A stretch of 64,000 nt of DNA. Source: Petrolisthes cinctipes. Lineage: Eukaryota; Arthropoda; Malacostraca; Decapoda; Porcellanidae. Under the pieces are notes generated by a model, which saw nothing but the letters and a program-made list of their open reading frames with translations, made no database searches and was not told the DNA's origin. Position 1 is the stretch's first letter. Every line of letters begins with the position of its first letter. This document shows positions 27,472 to 41,100 of the stretch, piece by piece. Made by a program: the position numbers and the translations under genes. The stretch is from contig JAWQEG010000488.1 of assembly GCA_033782935.1 (NCBI GenBank), positions 1,302,001-1,366,000 on the forward strand. The letters are read 5' to 3'.

Positions 27472-29220
27472 GTGTTAGAGTATTTTCAAAATACATGCTC
27501 AAAACATACTGAAAATCGATCTTTTAGGTGCCCAAAAGTCGATATGTGCATGCATCTTCAGTACCCGTTTATATCTCAAATTCAGGCTCAAAACACCCGA
27601 AAATTCGATATTTTGGGGTCCCAGAAGCGATCTGTACATGCCTACTCCGTGTTAGAGTATTTTCATAATTCAGGCCCAAAACATGCAGAAAATCGATATT
27701 TTTGGTGCCCAAAGTCAATATGTGCATGTATCTTCTGTACCCGTTTATATCTCATATTCAGGCTCAAAACACCCGAAAATTCAATATTTTGGGGTCCCAG
27801 AAGCAATCTGTACATGCCTACTCAGTGCTAGAATATTTTCAAAATATAGGCGAAAAACATGCTAAAAATCGATCTTTTAGGTGCCAAAAAGTCGATATCT
27901 CAAATTCAGTCCCAAAAAACCCGAAAATACGATATTTAGGGGTCCCATAAGCGATCTGTACATGCCTACTCCGTGTTAGAGTATTTTCAAAATACATGCT
28001 CAAAACATACTGAAAATCGATCTTTTAGGTGTACAAAAGTCGATATGTGCATGCATCTTCAGTACCCGTTTATATCTCAAATTCAGTCCCAAAACACCCG
28101 AAAATTCGATATTTAGGGGTCCCAGAAGCGATCTGTACATGCCTACTCCGTGTTAGAGTATTTTCAAAATACATGCTCAAAACATACTGAAATTCGATCT
28201 TTTAGGTGCACAAAAGTCGATATGTGCATGCATCTTCAGTACCCGTTTATATCTCAAATTCAGGCTCAAAACACCCGAAAATTCAATATTTTGGGGTCCC
28301 AGAAGCAATCTGTACATTCCTACTCAGTGTTAGAGTATTTTCAAAATACAGGCAAAAAACATGCTGAAAATCGATATTTTAGATGCCCAAAGTCAATATG
28401 TGCATGTATCTTCTGTACCCGTTTATATCTCAAATTCAGACTCAAAACACCCGAAAATTCAATATTTTGGGGTCCCAGAAGCAATCTGTACATGCCTACA
28501 CAGTGCTAGAATATTTTCAAAATATAGGCTAAAAACATGCTAAAAATCGACATTTTAGGTGCCAAAAAATCGATATCTCAAATTCAGTCCCAAAACACCC
28601 GAAAATTCGATATTTAGAGGTCCCAGAAGGTATCTGTACATGCCTACTCCGTGTTAGAGTATTTTCAAAATACAGGCCAAAAACATACTGAAAATCGATC
28701 TTTTAGGTGCCAAAAAGTCGATATGTGCATGCATCTTCTGTACCCGTTTATATCTCAAATTCTGGCCCTAAACACCCGAAAATTCGATATTTTGGGGTCC
28801 CAGAAGCGATCTGTACATGCCTACTCCGTGTTAGAGTAATTTCAAAATACATGCTCAAAACATACTGAAAATCGATCTTTTAGGTGCACAAAAGTCGATA
28901 TGTACATGCATCTTCAGTACCCGTTTATATCTCAAATTCAGGCTCAAAACACCCGAAAATTCAATATTTTGGGGTCCCAGAAGCAATCTGTACATGCCTA
29001 CTCAGTGTTAGAGTATTTTCAAAATACAGGCCCAAAACATGCTGAAAATCGATATTTTAGATGCCCAAAGTCAATATGTGCATGTATCTTCTGTACCCGT
29101 TTATATCTCAAATTCAGGCTCAAAACACCCGAAAATTCAATATTTTGGGGTCCCAGAAGCAATCTGTACATGCCTACACAGTGCTAGAATATTTTCAAAA
29201 TATAGGCTAAAAACATGCTA
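27472..29220 (+). repeat. Partial third copy of the 24.8-26.4 kb segment
   Basis: 27472 aligns to 24799 at offset 2,673, and from 28361 onward the offset is 2,850. The 177-bp step is one inserted A/C chimera at 27973-28149. Shared tags are CATGCAGAAAATCG, CTCATATTCAGG, TCCCATAAGCG and CAGACTCAAAAC. The copy diverges more than units 1 and 2 do from each other, so it is probably older. Confidence 0.75.
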
Positions 29221-30379
29221 AAAATCGAAATTTTAGGTGCCAAAAAATCAATATCTCAAATTCAGTCCCAAAACACCCGAAAATTCAATATTTTGGGGTC
29301 CCAGAAGCGATCTATACATGCCTACTCCGTGTTAGAGTATTTTCAAAATACATGCTCAAAACATACTGAAAATCGATCTTTTAGGTGCACAAAAGTCGAT
29401 ATGTGCATGCATCTTCAGTACCCGTTTATATCTCAAATTCAGGCTCAAAACACCCGAAAATTCAATATTTTGGGGTCCCAGAAGCAATCTGTACATGCCT
29501 ACTCAGTGTTAGAGTATTTTCAAAATACAGGCCCAAAACATGCTGAAAATCGATATTTTAGATGCCCAAAGTCAATATGTGCATGTATCTTCTGTACCCG
29601 TTTATATCTCAAATTCAGGCTCAAAACACCCGAAAATTCAATATTTTGGGGTCCCAGAAGCAATCTGTACAGTGCTAGAATATTTTCAAAATATAGGCTA
29701 AAAACATGCTAAAAATCGACATTTTAGGTGCCAAAAAATCGATATCTCAAATTCAGTCCCAAAACACCCGAAAATTCGATATTTAGAGGTCCCAGAAGGT
29801 ATCTGTACATGCTTACTCCATGTTAGAGTATTTTCAAAATACAGGCCAAAAACATACTGAAAATCGATCTTTTAGGTGCCCAAAAGTCGATATGTGCATG
29901 CATCTTCTGTACCCGTTTATATCTCAAATTCTGGCCCAAAACACCCGAAAATTCGATATTTTGGGGTCCCAGAAGCGATCTGTACATGCCTACTCCGTGT
30001 TAGAGTATTTTCAAAATTCAGGCCCAAAACATGCTGAAAATCGATATTTTTGGTGCCCAAAGTCAATATGTGCATGTATCTTCTGTACCCGTTTATATCT
30101 CAAATTTAGGCTCAAAACACCCGAAAATTTAATATTTTTTTGGTCCCAGAAGCAATCTGTACATGCCTACTCAGTGCTAGAATATTTTCAAAATATAGGC
30201 TAAAAACATGCTAAAAATCTATCTTTTAGGTGCCAAAAAGTCGATATCTCAAATTCAGTCCCAAAACACCCGAAAATTCGATATTTAGGGGTCCCAGAAG
30301 CGATCTGTACATGCCTACTCCGTGTTAGAGTATTTTCAAAATACATGCTCAAAACATGCTGAAAATCGATCTTTTAAGT

Positions 30380-31135
30380 GCACAAAAGTCGATATGTGCA
30401 TGCATCTTCAGTACCCGTTTATATCTTAAATTCAGGCTCAAAACACCCGAAAATTCAATATTTTGGGGTCCCAGAAGCTATCTGTACATGCCTATTCAGT
30501 GTTAGAGTATTTTCAAAATACTGGCCCAAAACATGCTGAAAATCGATATTTTAGATGCCCAAAGTCAATCTGTGCATGTATCTTCTGTACCCGTTTATAT
30601 CTCAAATTCAGGCTCAAAACACCCGAAAATTCAATACTTTGGGGTCCCAGAAGCAATCTGTACATGCCTACACAGTGCTAGAATATTTTCAAAATATAGG
30701 CTAAAAACATGCTAAAAATCGACATTTTAGGTGCCAAAAAATCGATATCTCAAATTCAGTCCCAAAACACCCGAAAATTCGATATTTAGAGGTCCCAGAA
30801 GGTATCTGTACATGCCCACTCCGTGTTAGAGAATTTTCAAAATACAGGCCAAAAACATACTGAAAATCGATCTTTTAGGTGCCCAAAAGTCGATATGTGC
30901 ATGCATCTTCTGTACCCGTTTATATCTCAAATTCTGGCCCTAAACACCCGAAAATTCGATATTTTGGGGTCCCAGAAGCGATCTGTACATGCCTACTCCG
31001 TGTTAGAGTATTTTCAAAATTCAGGCCCAAAACATGCTGAAAATCGATATTTTTGGTGCCCAAAGTCAATATGTGCAAGTATCTTCTGTACCCGTTTATA
31101 TCTCAAATTCAGGCTCAAAACACCCGAAAATTCAA
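30380..31135 (+). repeat. Local duplication, copy 1 (copy 2 at 32373-33128)
   Basis: The two copies match at offset 1,993 bp, about two hexamers. Shared private variants are TATATCTTAAATTC, AGAAGCTATCTG, GCCTATTCAGTG, AATACTGGCCC, GTCAATCTGTGC, GAGAATTTTC and GTGCAAGTATC. Copy 2 later has a one-base insertion, TATTTTACAAAATAC, near 33.32 kb. Confidence 0.8.
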
Positions 31136-32372
31136 TATTTTTGGGTCTCAGAAGCAATCTGTACAGTGCTAGAATATTTTCAAAATATAGGCTAAAAACA
31201 TGCTAAAAATCGATCTTTTAGGTGCCAAAAAGTCAGTATCTCAAATTCAGTCCCAAAACACCCGAAAATTCGATATTTAGGGGTCCCAGAAGCGATCTGT
31301 ACATGCCTACTCCGTGTTAGAGTATTTTCAAAATACATGCTCAAAACATACTGAAAATCGATCTTTTAGGTGCACAAAAGTCGATATGTGCATGCATCTT
31401 CAGTACCCGTTTATATCTCAAATTCAGGCTCAAAACACCCGAAAATTCAATATTTTGGGGTCCCAGAAGCAATCTGTACATGCCTACTCAGTGTTAGAGT
31501 ATTTTCAAAATACAGGCCCAAAACATGCTGAAAATCGATATTTTAGATGCCCAAAGTCAATATGTGCATGTATCTTCTGTACCCGTTTATATCTCAAATT
31601 CAGGCTCAAAACACCCGAAAATTCAATATTTTGGGGTCCCAGAAGCAATCTGTACATGCCTACACAGTGCTAGAATATTTTCAAAATATAGGCTAAAAAC
31701 ATGCTAAAAATCGACATTTTAGGTGCCAAAAATCGATATCTCAAATTCAGTCCCAAAACACCCGAAAATTCGATATTTAGAGGTCCCAGAAGGTATCTGT
31801 ACATGCCTACTCCGTGTTAGAGTATTTTCAAAATACAGGCCAAAAACATACTGAAAATCGATCTTTTAGGTGCCCAAAAGTCGATGTGTGCATGCATCTT
31901 CAGTACCCGTTTATATCTCAAATTATGGCCCTAAACACCCGAAAATTCGATATTTTGGGGTCCCAGAAGCGATCTGTACATGCCTACTCCGTGTTAGAGT
32001 ATTTTCAAAATTCAGGCCCAAAACATGCAGAAAATCGATATTTTTGGTGCCCAAAGTCAATATGTGCATGTATCTTCTGTACCCGTTTATATCTCAAATT
32101 CAGGCTCAAAACATCCGAAAATTCAATATTTTGGGGTCCCAGAAGCAATCTGTACATGCCTACACAGTGCTAGAATATTTTCAAAATATAGGCTAAAAAC
32201 ATGCTAAAAATCGATCTTTTAGGTGCCAAAAAGTCGATATCTCAAATTCAGTCCCAAAACACCCGAAAATTCGATATTTAGGGGTCCCAGAAGCGATCTG
32301 TACATGCCTACTCCGTGTTAGAGTATTTTCAAAATACATGCTCAAAACATACTGAAAATCGATCTTTTAGGT

Positions 32373-33128
32373 GCACAAAAGTCGATATGTGCATGCATCT
32401 TCAGTACCCGTTTATATCTTAAATTCAGGCTCAAAACACCCGAAAATTCAATATTTTGGGGTCCCAGAAGCTATCTGTACATGCCTATTCAGTGTTAGAG
32501 TATTTTCAAAATACTGGCCCAAAACATGCTGAAAATCGATATTTTAGATGCCCAAAGTCAATCTGTGCATGTATCTTCTGTACCCGTTTATATCTCAAAT
32601 TCAGGCTCAGAACACCCGAAAATTCAATATTTTGGGGTCCCAGAAGCAATCTGTACATGCCTACACAGTGCTAGAATATTTTCAAAATATAGGCTAAAAA
32701 CATGCTAAAAATCGACATTTTAGGTGCCAAAAAATCGATATCTCAAATTCAGTCCCAAAACACCCGAAAATTCGATATTTAGAGGTCCCAGAAGGTATCT
32801 GTACATGCTTACTCCGTGTTAGAGAATTTTCAAAATACAGGCCAAAAACATACTGAAAATCGATCTTTTAGGTGCCCAAAAGTCGATATGTGCATGCATC
32901 TTCTGTACCCGTTTATATCTCAAATTCTGGCCCTAAACACCCGAAAATTCGATATTTTGGGGTCCCAGAAGCGATCTGTACATGCCTACTCCGTGTTAGA
33001 GTATTTTCAAAATTCAGGCCCAAAACATGCTGAAAATCGATATTTTTGGTGCCCAAAGTCAATATGTGCAAGTATCTTCTGTACCCGTTTATATCTCAAA
33101 TTCAGGCTCAAAACACCCGAAAATTCAA
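32373..33128 (+). repeat. Local duplication, copy 2 of 30380-31135
   Basis: This repeats the variants listed for copy 1 and differs from it at scattered single bases, for example GGCTCAGAACACC here versus GGCTCAAAACACC. Immediately after, the deleted B end reads CTGTACTGGGCTAG, a further mutated form of the 10-bp deletion junction. Confidence 0.8.
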
Positions 33129-36121
33129 TATTTTGGGGTCCCAGAAGCAACCTGTACTGGGCTAGAATATTTTCAAAATATAGGCTAAAAACATGCTAAA
33201 AATCGATCTTTTAGGTGCCAAAAAGTCGATATCTCAAATTCAGTCCCAAAACACGCGAAAATTCGATATTTAGGGGTCCCAGAAGCGATCTGTACTTGCC
33301 TACTCCGTGTTAGAGTATTTTACAAAATACATGCTCAAAACATACTGAAAATCGATCTTTTAGGTGCACAAAAGTCGATATGTGCATGCATCTTCAGTAC
33401 CCGTTTATATCTCAAATTCAGGCTCAAAACACCCTAAAATTCAATATTTTGAGGTCCCAGAAGCAATCTGTACATACCTACTCAGTGTTAGAGTATTTTC
33501 AAAATACAGGCCAAAAACATGCTGAAAATCGATATTTTAGATGCCCAAAGTCAATATGTGCATGTATCTTCTGTACCCGTTTATATCTCAAATTCAGGCT
33601 CAAAACACCCGAAAATTCAATATTTTGGGGTCCCAGAAGCAATCTGTACATGCCTACACAGTGCTAGAATATTTTCAAAATATAGGCTAAAAACATGCTA
33701 AAAATCGACATTTTAGGTGCCAAAAAATCGATATCTCAAATTCAGTCCCAAAACACCCGAAAATTCGATATTTAGAGGTCCCAGAAGGTATCTGTACATG
33801 CCTACTCCGTGTTAGAGTATTTTCAAAATACAGGCCAAAAACATACTGAAAATCGATCTTTTAGGTGCCCAAAAGTCGATATGTGCATGCATCTTCTGTA
33901 CCTGTTTATATCTCAAATTCTGGCCCTAAACACCCGAAAATTCGATATTTTGGGGTCTCAGAAGCGATCTGTACATGCCTACTCCGTGTTAGAGTATTTT
34001 CAAAATTCAGGCCCAAAACATGCTGAAAATCGATATTTTTGGTGCCCACAGTCAATATGTGCATGTATCTTCTGTACACGTTTATATCTCAAATTCAGGC
34101 TCAAAACACCCGAAAATTCAATATTTTGGGGTCCCAGAAGCAATCTGTACATGCCTACTCAGTGCTAGAATATTTTCAAAATATAGGCTAAAAACATGCT
34201 AAAAATCGATCTTTTAGGTGCCAAAAAGTCGATATCTCAAATTCAGTCCCAAAACACCCGAAAATTCGATATTTAGGGGTCCCAGAAGCGATCTGTACAT
34301 GCCTACTCCGTGTTAGAGTATTTTCAAAATACATGCTCAAAACATACTGAAAATCGATCTTTTAGGTGCACAAAAGTCGATATGTGCATGCATCTTCAGT
34401 ACCCGTTTATATCTCAAATTCAGGCTCAAAACACCCGAAATTTAATATTTTGGGGTCCCAGAAGCAATCTGTACATGCCTACTCAGTGTTAGAGTATTTT
34501 CAAAATACAGGCCCAAAACATGCTGAAAATCGATATTTTAGATGCCCAAAGTCTATATGTGCATGTATCTTCTGTACCCGTTTATATCTCAAATTCAGGC
34601 TCAAAACACCCGAAAATTCAATATTTTGGGCCCAAGTCCCAGAAGCAATCTGTACAGTGCTAGAATATTTTCAAAATATAGGCTAAAAACATGCTAAAAA
34701 TCGATCTTTCAAGTGCCAAAAAGTCGATATCTCAAATTCAGTCCCAAAACACCCGAAAATTCGATATTTAGGGGTCCCAGAAGCGATCTGTACATGCCTA
34801 CTCCGTGAAAGAGTATTTTCAAAATACAGGCCAAAAACATACTGAAAATCGATCTTTTAGGTGCCCAAAAGTCGATATGTGCATGCATCTTCTGTACCCG
34901 TTTATATCTCAAATTCTGGCCCTAAACACCCGAAAATTCGATATTTTGGGGTCCCAGAAGCGATCTGTACATGCCTACTCCGTGTTAGAGTATTTTCAAA
35001 ATATAGGCTAAAAACATGCTAAAAATCGATGTTTTAGGTGCCAAAAAGTCGATATCTCAAATTCAGTCCCCAAACACCCGAAAATTCGATATTTAGGGGT
35101 CCCAGAAGCGATCTGTACATGCCTACTCCGTGTTAGAGTATTTTCAAAATACATGCTCAAAACATACTGAAAATCGATCTTTTAGGTGCACAAAAGTCGA
35201 TATGTGCATGCATCTTCAGTACCCGTTTATATCTCAAATTCAGGCTCAAAACACCCGAAAATTCAATATTTTGGGGTCCCAGAAGCAATCTGTACATGCC
35301 TACTCAGTTATAGAGTATTTTCAAAATACAGGCCCAAAACATGCTGAAAATCGATATTTTAGTTGCCCAAAGTCAATATGTGCATGTATCTTCTGTACCC
35401 GTTTATATCTCAAATTCAGGCTCAAAACACCCGAAAATTCAATATTTTGGGGTCCCAGAAGCAATCTGTACATGCCTACACAGTGCTAGAATATTTTCAA
35501 AATATAGGCTAAAAACATGCTAAAAATCGACATTTTAGGTGCCAAAAAATAGATATCTCAAATTCAGTCCCAAAACACCCGAAAATTCGATATTTAGAGG
35601 TCCCAGAAGTTTTCTGTACATGCCTACTCCGTGTTAGAGTATTTTCAAAATACAGGCCAAAAACATACTGAAAATCGATCTTTTAGGTGCCCAAAAGTCG
35701 ATATGTGCATGCATCCTCTGTACCCGTTTATATCTCAAATTCTGGCCCTAAACACCCGAAAATTCGATATTTTGGGGTCCCAGAACCGATCTGTACATGC
35801 CTACTCTGTGTTAGAGTATTTTCAAAATTCAGGCCCAAAACATGCTGAAAATCGATATTTTTGGTGCCCAAAGTCAATATGTGCATGTATCTTCTGTACC
35901 CGTTTATATCTCAAATTCAGGCTCAAAACACCCGAAAATTCAATATTTTGGGGTCCCAGAAGCAATCTGTACAGTGCTAGAATATTTTCAAAATATAGGC
36001 TAAAAACATGCTAAAAACCGATCTTTTAGGTGCCAAAAAGTCTATATCTCAAATTCAGTCCCAAAACACCCGAAAATTCGATATTTAGGGGTCCCAGAAG
36101 CGATCTGTACATGCCTACTCC

Positions 36122-36297
36122 GTGTTAGACTATTTTCAAAATACATGCTCAAAACATACTGAATATCGATATTTTAGGTGCACAAAGTCAATATGTGCAT
36201 GTATCTTCTGTACCCGTTTATATCTCAAATTCAGACTCAAAACACCCGAAAATTCAATATTTTGGGGTACCAGAAGCAATCTGTTCATGCCTACTCA
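36122..36297 (+). repeat. Chimeric A1/B monomer (176 bp)
   Basis: It begins like A1 (TACATGCTCAAAACATACTG), then reads GAATATCGATATTTTAGG and GTGCACAAAGTCAATATG, and continues as B. It has B length and is followed directly by C at 36298. One monomer replaces the usual A-B pair. Confidence 0.78.
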
Positions 36298-36946
36298 GTG
36301 CTAGAATATTTTCAAAATATAGGCTAAAAACATGCTAAAAATCGACATTTTAGGTGCCAAAAAGTCGATATCTCAAATTCAGTCCCAAAACTCCCGAAAA
36401 TTCAATATTTAGGGGTCCCAGAAGCGATCTGTACATGCCTTCTTCGTGTTAGAGTATTTTCAAAATACATGCTCAAAACATACTGAAAATCGATCTTTTA
36501 GGTGCACAAAAGTCGATATGTGCATGCATCTTCAGTACCCGTTTATATCTCAAATTCAGGCTCAAAACACCCGAAAATTCAATATTTTGGGGTCCCAGAA
36601 GCAATCTGTACATGCCTACTCAGTGTTAAAGTATTTTCAAAATACAGGCCCAAAACATGCTGAAAATCGATATTTTTGATGCCCAAAGTCAATATGTGCA
36701 TGTATCTTCTGTACCCGTTTATATCTCAAATTCAGGCTCAAAACACCCGAAAATTCAATATTTTGGGGTCCTAGAAGCAATCTGTACATGCCTACTCAGT
36801 GCTAGAATATTTTCAAAATATAGTCTAAAAACATGCTAAAAATCGATCTTTTAGGTGCCAAAAAGTCGATATCTCAAATTCAGTCCCAAAACACCCGAAA
36901 ATTCGATATTTAGGGGTCCCAGAAGCGATCTGTACATGCCTACTCC

Positions 36947-37640
36947 GTGTTAGAGTATTTTCAAAATACATGCTCAAAACATACTGAAAATCGATCTTTT
37001 AGGTGCACAAAAGTCGATATGTGCATGCATCTTCAGTACCCGTTTATATCTCAAATTCAGGCTCAAAACACCCGAAAATTCAATATTTTGGGGTCCCAGA
37101 AGCAATCCGTACATGCCTACTCAGTGTTAGAGTATTTTCAAAATACAGTCCCAAAACATGCTGAAAATCGATATTTTAGATGCCCAAAGTCAATATGTGC
37201 ATGTATCTTCTATACCCGTTTATATCTCAAATTCAGGCTCAAAACACCCGAAAATTCAATATTTTGGGGTCCCAGAAGCAATCTGTACAAGCCTACACAG
37301 TGCTAGAATATTTTCAAAATATAGGCTAAAAACATGCTAAAAATCGACATTTTAGGTGCCAAAAAATCGATATCTCAAATTCAGTCCCAAAACACCCGAA
37401 AATTCGATATTTAGAGGTCCCAGAAGGTATCTGTACATGCCTACTCCGTGTTAGATTATTTTCAAAATACAGGCCAAAAACATACTGAAAATCGATCTTT
37501 TAGGTGCCCAAAAGTCGATATGTGCATGCATCTTCTGTACCCGTTTATATCTCAAATTCTGGCCCTAAACACCCGAAAATTCGATATTTTGGGGTCCCAG
37601 AAGCGATCTGTACATGCCTACTCCGTGTTAGAGTATTTTC
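36947..37640 (+). repeat. Segment shared with 47752-48440 (offset 10,805)
   Basis: Both segments carry AGCAATCCGTACATGCC, AATACAGTCCCAAAAC and GTTAGATTATTTTC at matching positions 10,805 bp apart. The tandem 4,480-bp duplication lies between them, so they may flank an amplified insert. Confidence 0.72.
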
Positions 37641-38115
37641 AAAATTAATGCTCAAAACATGCTGAAAATCGATCTTTTAGGTGCACAAAAGTCGATATGT
37701 GCATGCATCTTCTGTACCCGTTTATATCTCAAATTCAGGCTCAAAACACCCGAAAATTCGATATTTTCGGGTCCCAGAAGAGATCTGTACATGCCTACTC
37801 CGTGTTAGAGTATTTTCAAAATTCAGGCCCAAAACATGCTGAAAATCGATATTTTTGGTGCCCAAAGTCAATATGTGCATGTATCTTCTGTACCCGTTTA
37901 TATCTCAAATTCAGGCTCAAAACACCCGAAAATTCAATATTTTGGGGTCCCAGAAGCAATCTGTACAGTGCTAGAATATTTTCAAAATATAGGCTAAAAA
38001 CATGCTAAAAATCGATCTTTTAGGTGCCAAAAAGTCGATATCTCAAATTCAGTCCCAAAACACCCAAAAATTCGATATTTAGGGGTCCCAGAAGCGATCT
38101 GTACATGCCTACTCC

Positions 38116-41100
38116 GTGTTAGAGTATTTTCAAAATACATGCTCAAAACATACTGAAAATCGATCTTTTAGGTGCACAAAAGTCGATATGTGCATGCATC
38201 TTCAGTACCCGTTTATATCTCAAATTCAGGCTCAAAACACCCGAAAATTCGATATTTTGGGGTCCCAGAAGCCATCTGTACATGCCTACTCGGTGTTAGA
38301 GTATTTTCAAAATACAGGCCCAAAACATGCTGAAAATCGATATTTTAGATGCCCAAAGTCAATATGTGCATGTATCATCTGTACCCGTTTATATCTCAAA
38401 TTCAGGCTCAAAACACCCGAAAATTAGATATTTTGGGGTCCCAGAAGCGATCTGTACATGCCTACTCCGTGTTAGAGTATTTTCAAAATTCAGGTCCAAA
38501 ACATGCTGAAAATCGATATTTTTGGTGCCCAAAGTCAATATGTGCATGTATCTTCTGTACCCGTTTATATCTCAAATTCAGGCTCAAAACAACCGAAAAT
38601 TCAATATTTTGGGGTCCCAGAAGCAATCTGTTCATGCCTACTCAGTGCTAGAATATTTTCAAAATATAGGCTAAAAACATGCTAAAAATCGATCTTTTAG
38701 GTGCCAAAAAGTCGATATCTCAAATTCAGTCCCAAAACTCTCGAAAATTCGATATTTATGGGTCCCAGAAGGTATCTGTACATGCCTACTCCGTGTTAGA
38801 GTATTTTCAAAATACATGCTCAAAACATACTGAAAATCGATCTTTTAGGTGCACAAAAGTCGATATGTGCATGCATCTTCAGTACCCGTTTATATCTCAA
38901 ATTCAGGCTCAAAACACCCGAAAATTCAATATTTTGGGGTCCCAGAAGCAATCTGTACATGCCTACTCAGTGTTAGAGTATTTTCAAAATACAGGCCCAA
39001 AACATGCTGAAAATCGATATTTTAGATGCCCAAAGTCAATATGTGCATGTATCTTCTGTACCCGTTTATATCTCAAATTCTGGCTCAAAACACCCGAAAA
39101 TTCAATATTTTGGGGTCCCAGAAGCAATCTGTACATGCCTACACAGTGCTAGAATATTTTCAAAATATAGGCTAAAAACATGCTAAAAATCGACATTTTA
39201 GGTGCCAAAAAATCGATATCTCAAATTCAGTCCCAAAACACCCGAAAATACGATATTTAGAGGTCCCAGAAGGTATCTGTACATGCCTACTCAGTGTTAG
39301 AGTATTTTCAAAATACAGGCCAAAAACATACTGAAAATCGATCTTTTAGGTGCCCAAAAGTCGATATGTGCATGCATCTTCTGTACCCGTTTATATCTCA
39401 AATTCTGGCCCTAAACACCCGAAAATTCGATATTTTGGGGTCCCAGAAGCAATCTGTACATGCCTACTCCGTGTTAGAGTATTTTCAAAATTCAGGCCCA
39501 AAACATGCTGAAAATCGATATTTTTGGTGCCCAAAGTCAATATGTGCATGTATCTTCTGTACCCGTTTATATCTCAAATTCAGGCTCAAAACACCCGAAA
39601 ATTCAATATTTTGGGGTCCCATAAGCAATCTGTACAGTGCTAGAATATTTTCAAAATATAGGCTAAAAACATGCTAAAAATCGATCTTTTAGGTGCCAAA
39701 AAGTAGATATCTCAAATTCAGTCCCAAAAAAACCCGAAAATTCGATATTTAGGGGTCCCAGAAGCGATCTGTACATGCCTACTCCGTGTTAGAGTATTTT
39801 CAAAATACATGCTCAAAACATACTAAAAATCGATCTTTTAGGTGCACAAAAGTCGATATGTGCATGCATCTTCAGTACCCGTTTATATCTCAAATTCAGG
39901 CTCAAAACACCCGAAAATTCAATATTTTGGGGTCCCAGAAGCAATCTGTACATGCCTACTCAGTGTTAAAGTATTTTCAAAATACAGGCCCAAAACATGC
40001 TGAAAATCGATATTTTAGATGCCCAAAGTCAATATGTGCATGTATCTTCTGTACCCGTTTATATCTCAAATTCAGGCTCAAAACACCCGAAAATTCAATA
40101 TTTTGGGGTCCCAGAAGCAATCTGTACATGCCTACACAGTGCTAGAATATTTTCAAAATATAGGCTAAAAACATGCTAAAAATCGACATTTTAGGTGCCA
40201 AAAAATCGATATCTCAAATTCAGTCCCAAAACACCCGAAAATTCGATATTTTGGGGTCCCAGAAGCGATCTGTACATGCCTACTCCGTGTTGGAGTATTT
40301 TCAAAATTCAGGCCCAAAACATGCTGAAAATCGATATTTTTGGTGCCCAAAGTCAATATGTGCATGTATCTTCTGTACCCGTTTATATCTCAAATTCAGG
40401 CTCAAAACACCCGAAAATTCAATATTTTGGGGTCCCAGAAGCAATCTGTACAGTGCTAGAAATATTTTCAAAATATAGGCTAAAAACATGCTGAAAATCG
40501 ATCTTTTAGGTGCCAAAAAGTCGATATCTCAAATTCAGTCCCAAAACACCCGAAATTTCGATATTTAGGGGTCCCAGAAGCGATCTGTACATGCCTACTC
40601 CGTGTTAGAGTATTTTCAAAATACATGCTCAAAACATACTGAAAATCGATCTTTTAGGTGCACAAAAGTCGATATGTGCATGCATCTTCAGTACCCGTTT
40701 ATATCTCAAATTCAGGCTCAAAACACCCGAAAATTCGATATTTTGGGGTCCCAGAAGCAATCTGTACATGGCTACTCAGTGTTAGAGTATTTTCAAAATA
40801 CAGGCCCAAAACATGCTGAAAATCGATATTTTAGATGCCCAAAGTCAATATGTGCATGTATCATCTGTACCCGTTTATATCTCAAATTCAGGCTCAAAAC
40901 ACCCGAAAATTCGATATTTTGGGGTCCCAGAAGCGATCTGTGCATGTCTACTCCGTGTTAGAGTATTTTCAAAATTCAGGTCCAAAACATGCTGAAAATC
41001 GATATTTTTGGTGCCCAAAGTCAATATGTGCATGCATCTTCTGTACCCGTTTATATCTCAAATTCAGGCTTAAAACAACCGAAAATTCAATATTTTGGGG

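Larger units (their letters stand above)
29221..38115 (+). repeat. Mostly hexameric HOR region with irregularities
   Basis: A1 and A2 trimers alternate over much of this stretch (A1 31314, A2 31814, A1 34310, A1 35130, A2 35631, A1 36446, A1 36947, A2 37448). Exceptions are two adjacent A1 trimers at 36446 and 36947, a short A2-C step at 34805-35129, and A2-A-B-C at 37448-38115. No non-satellite sequence is present. Confidence 0.82.
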
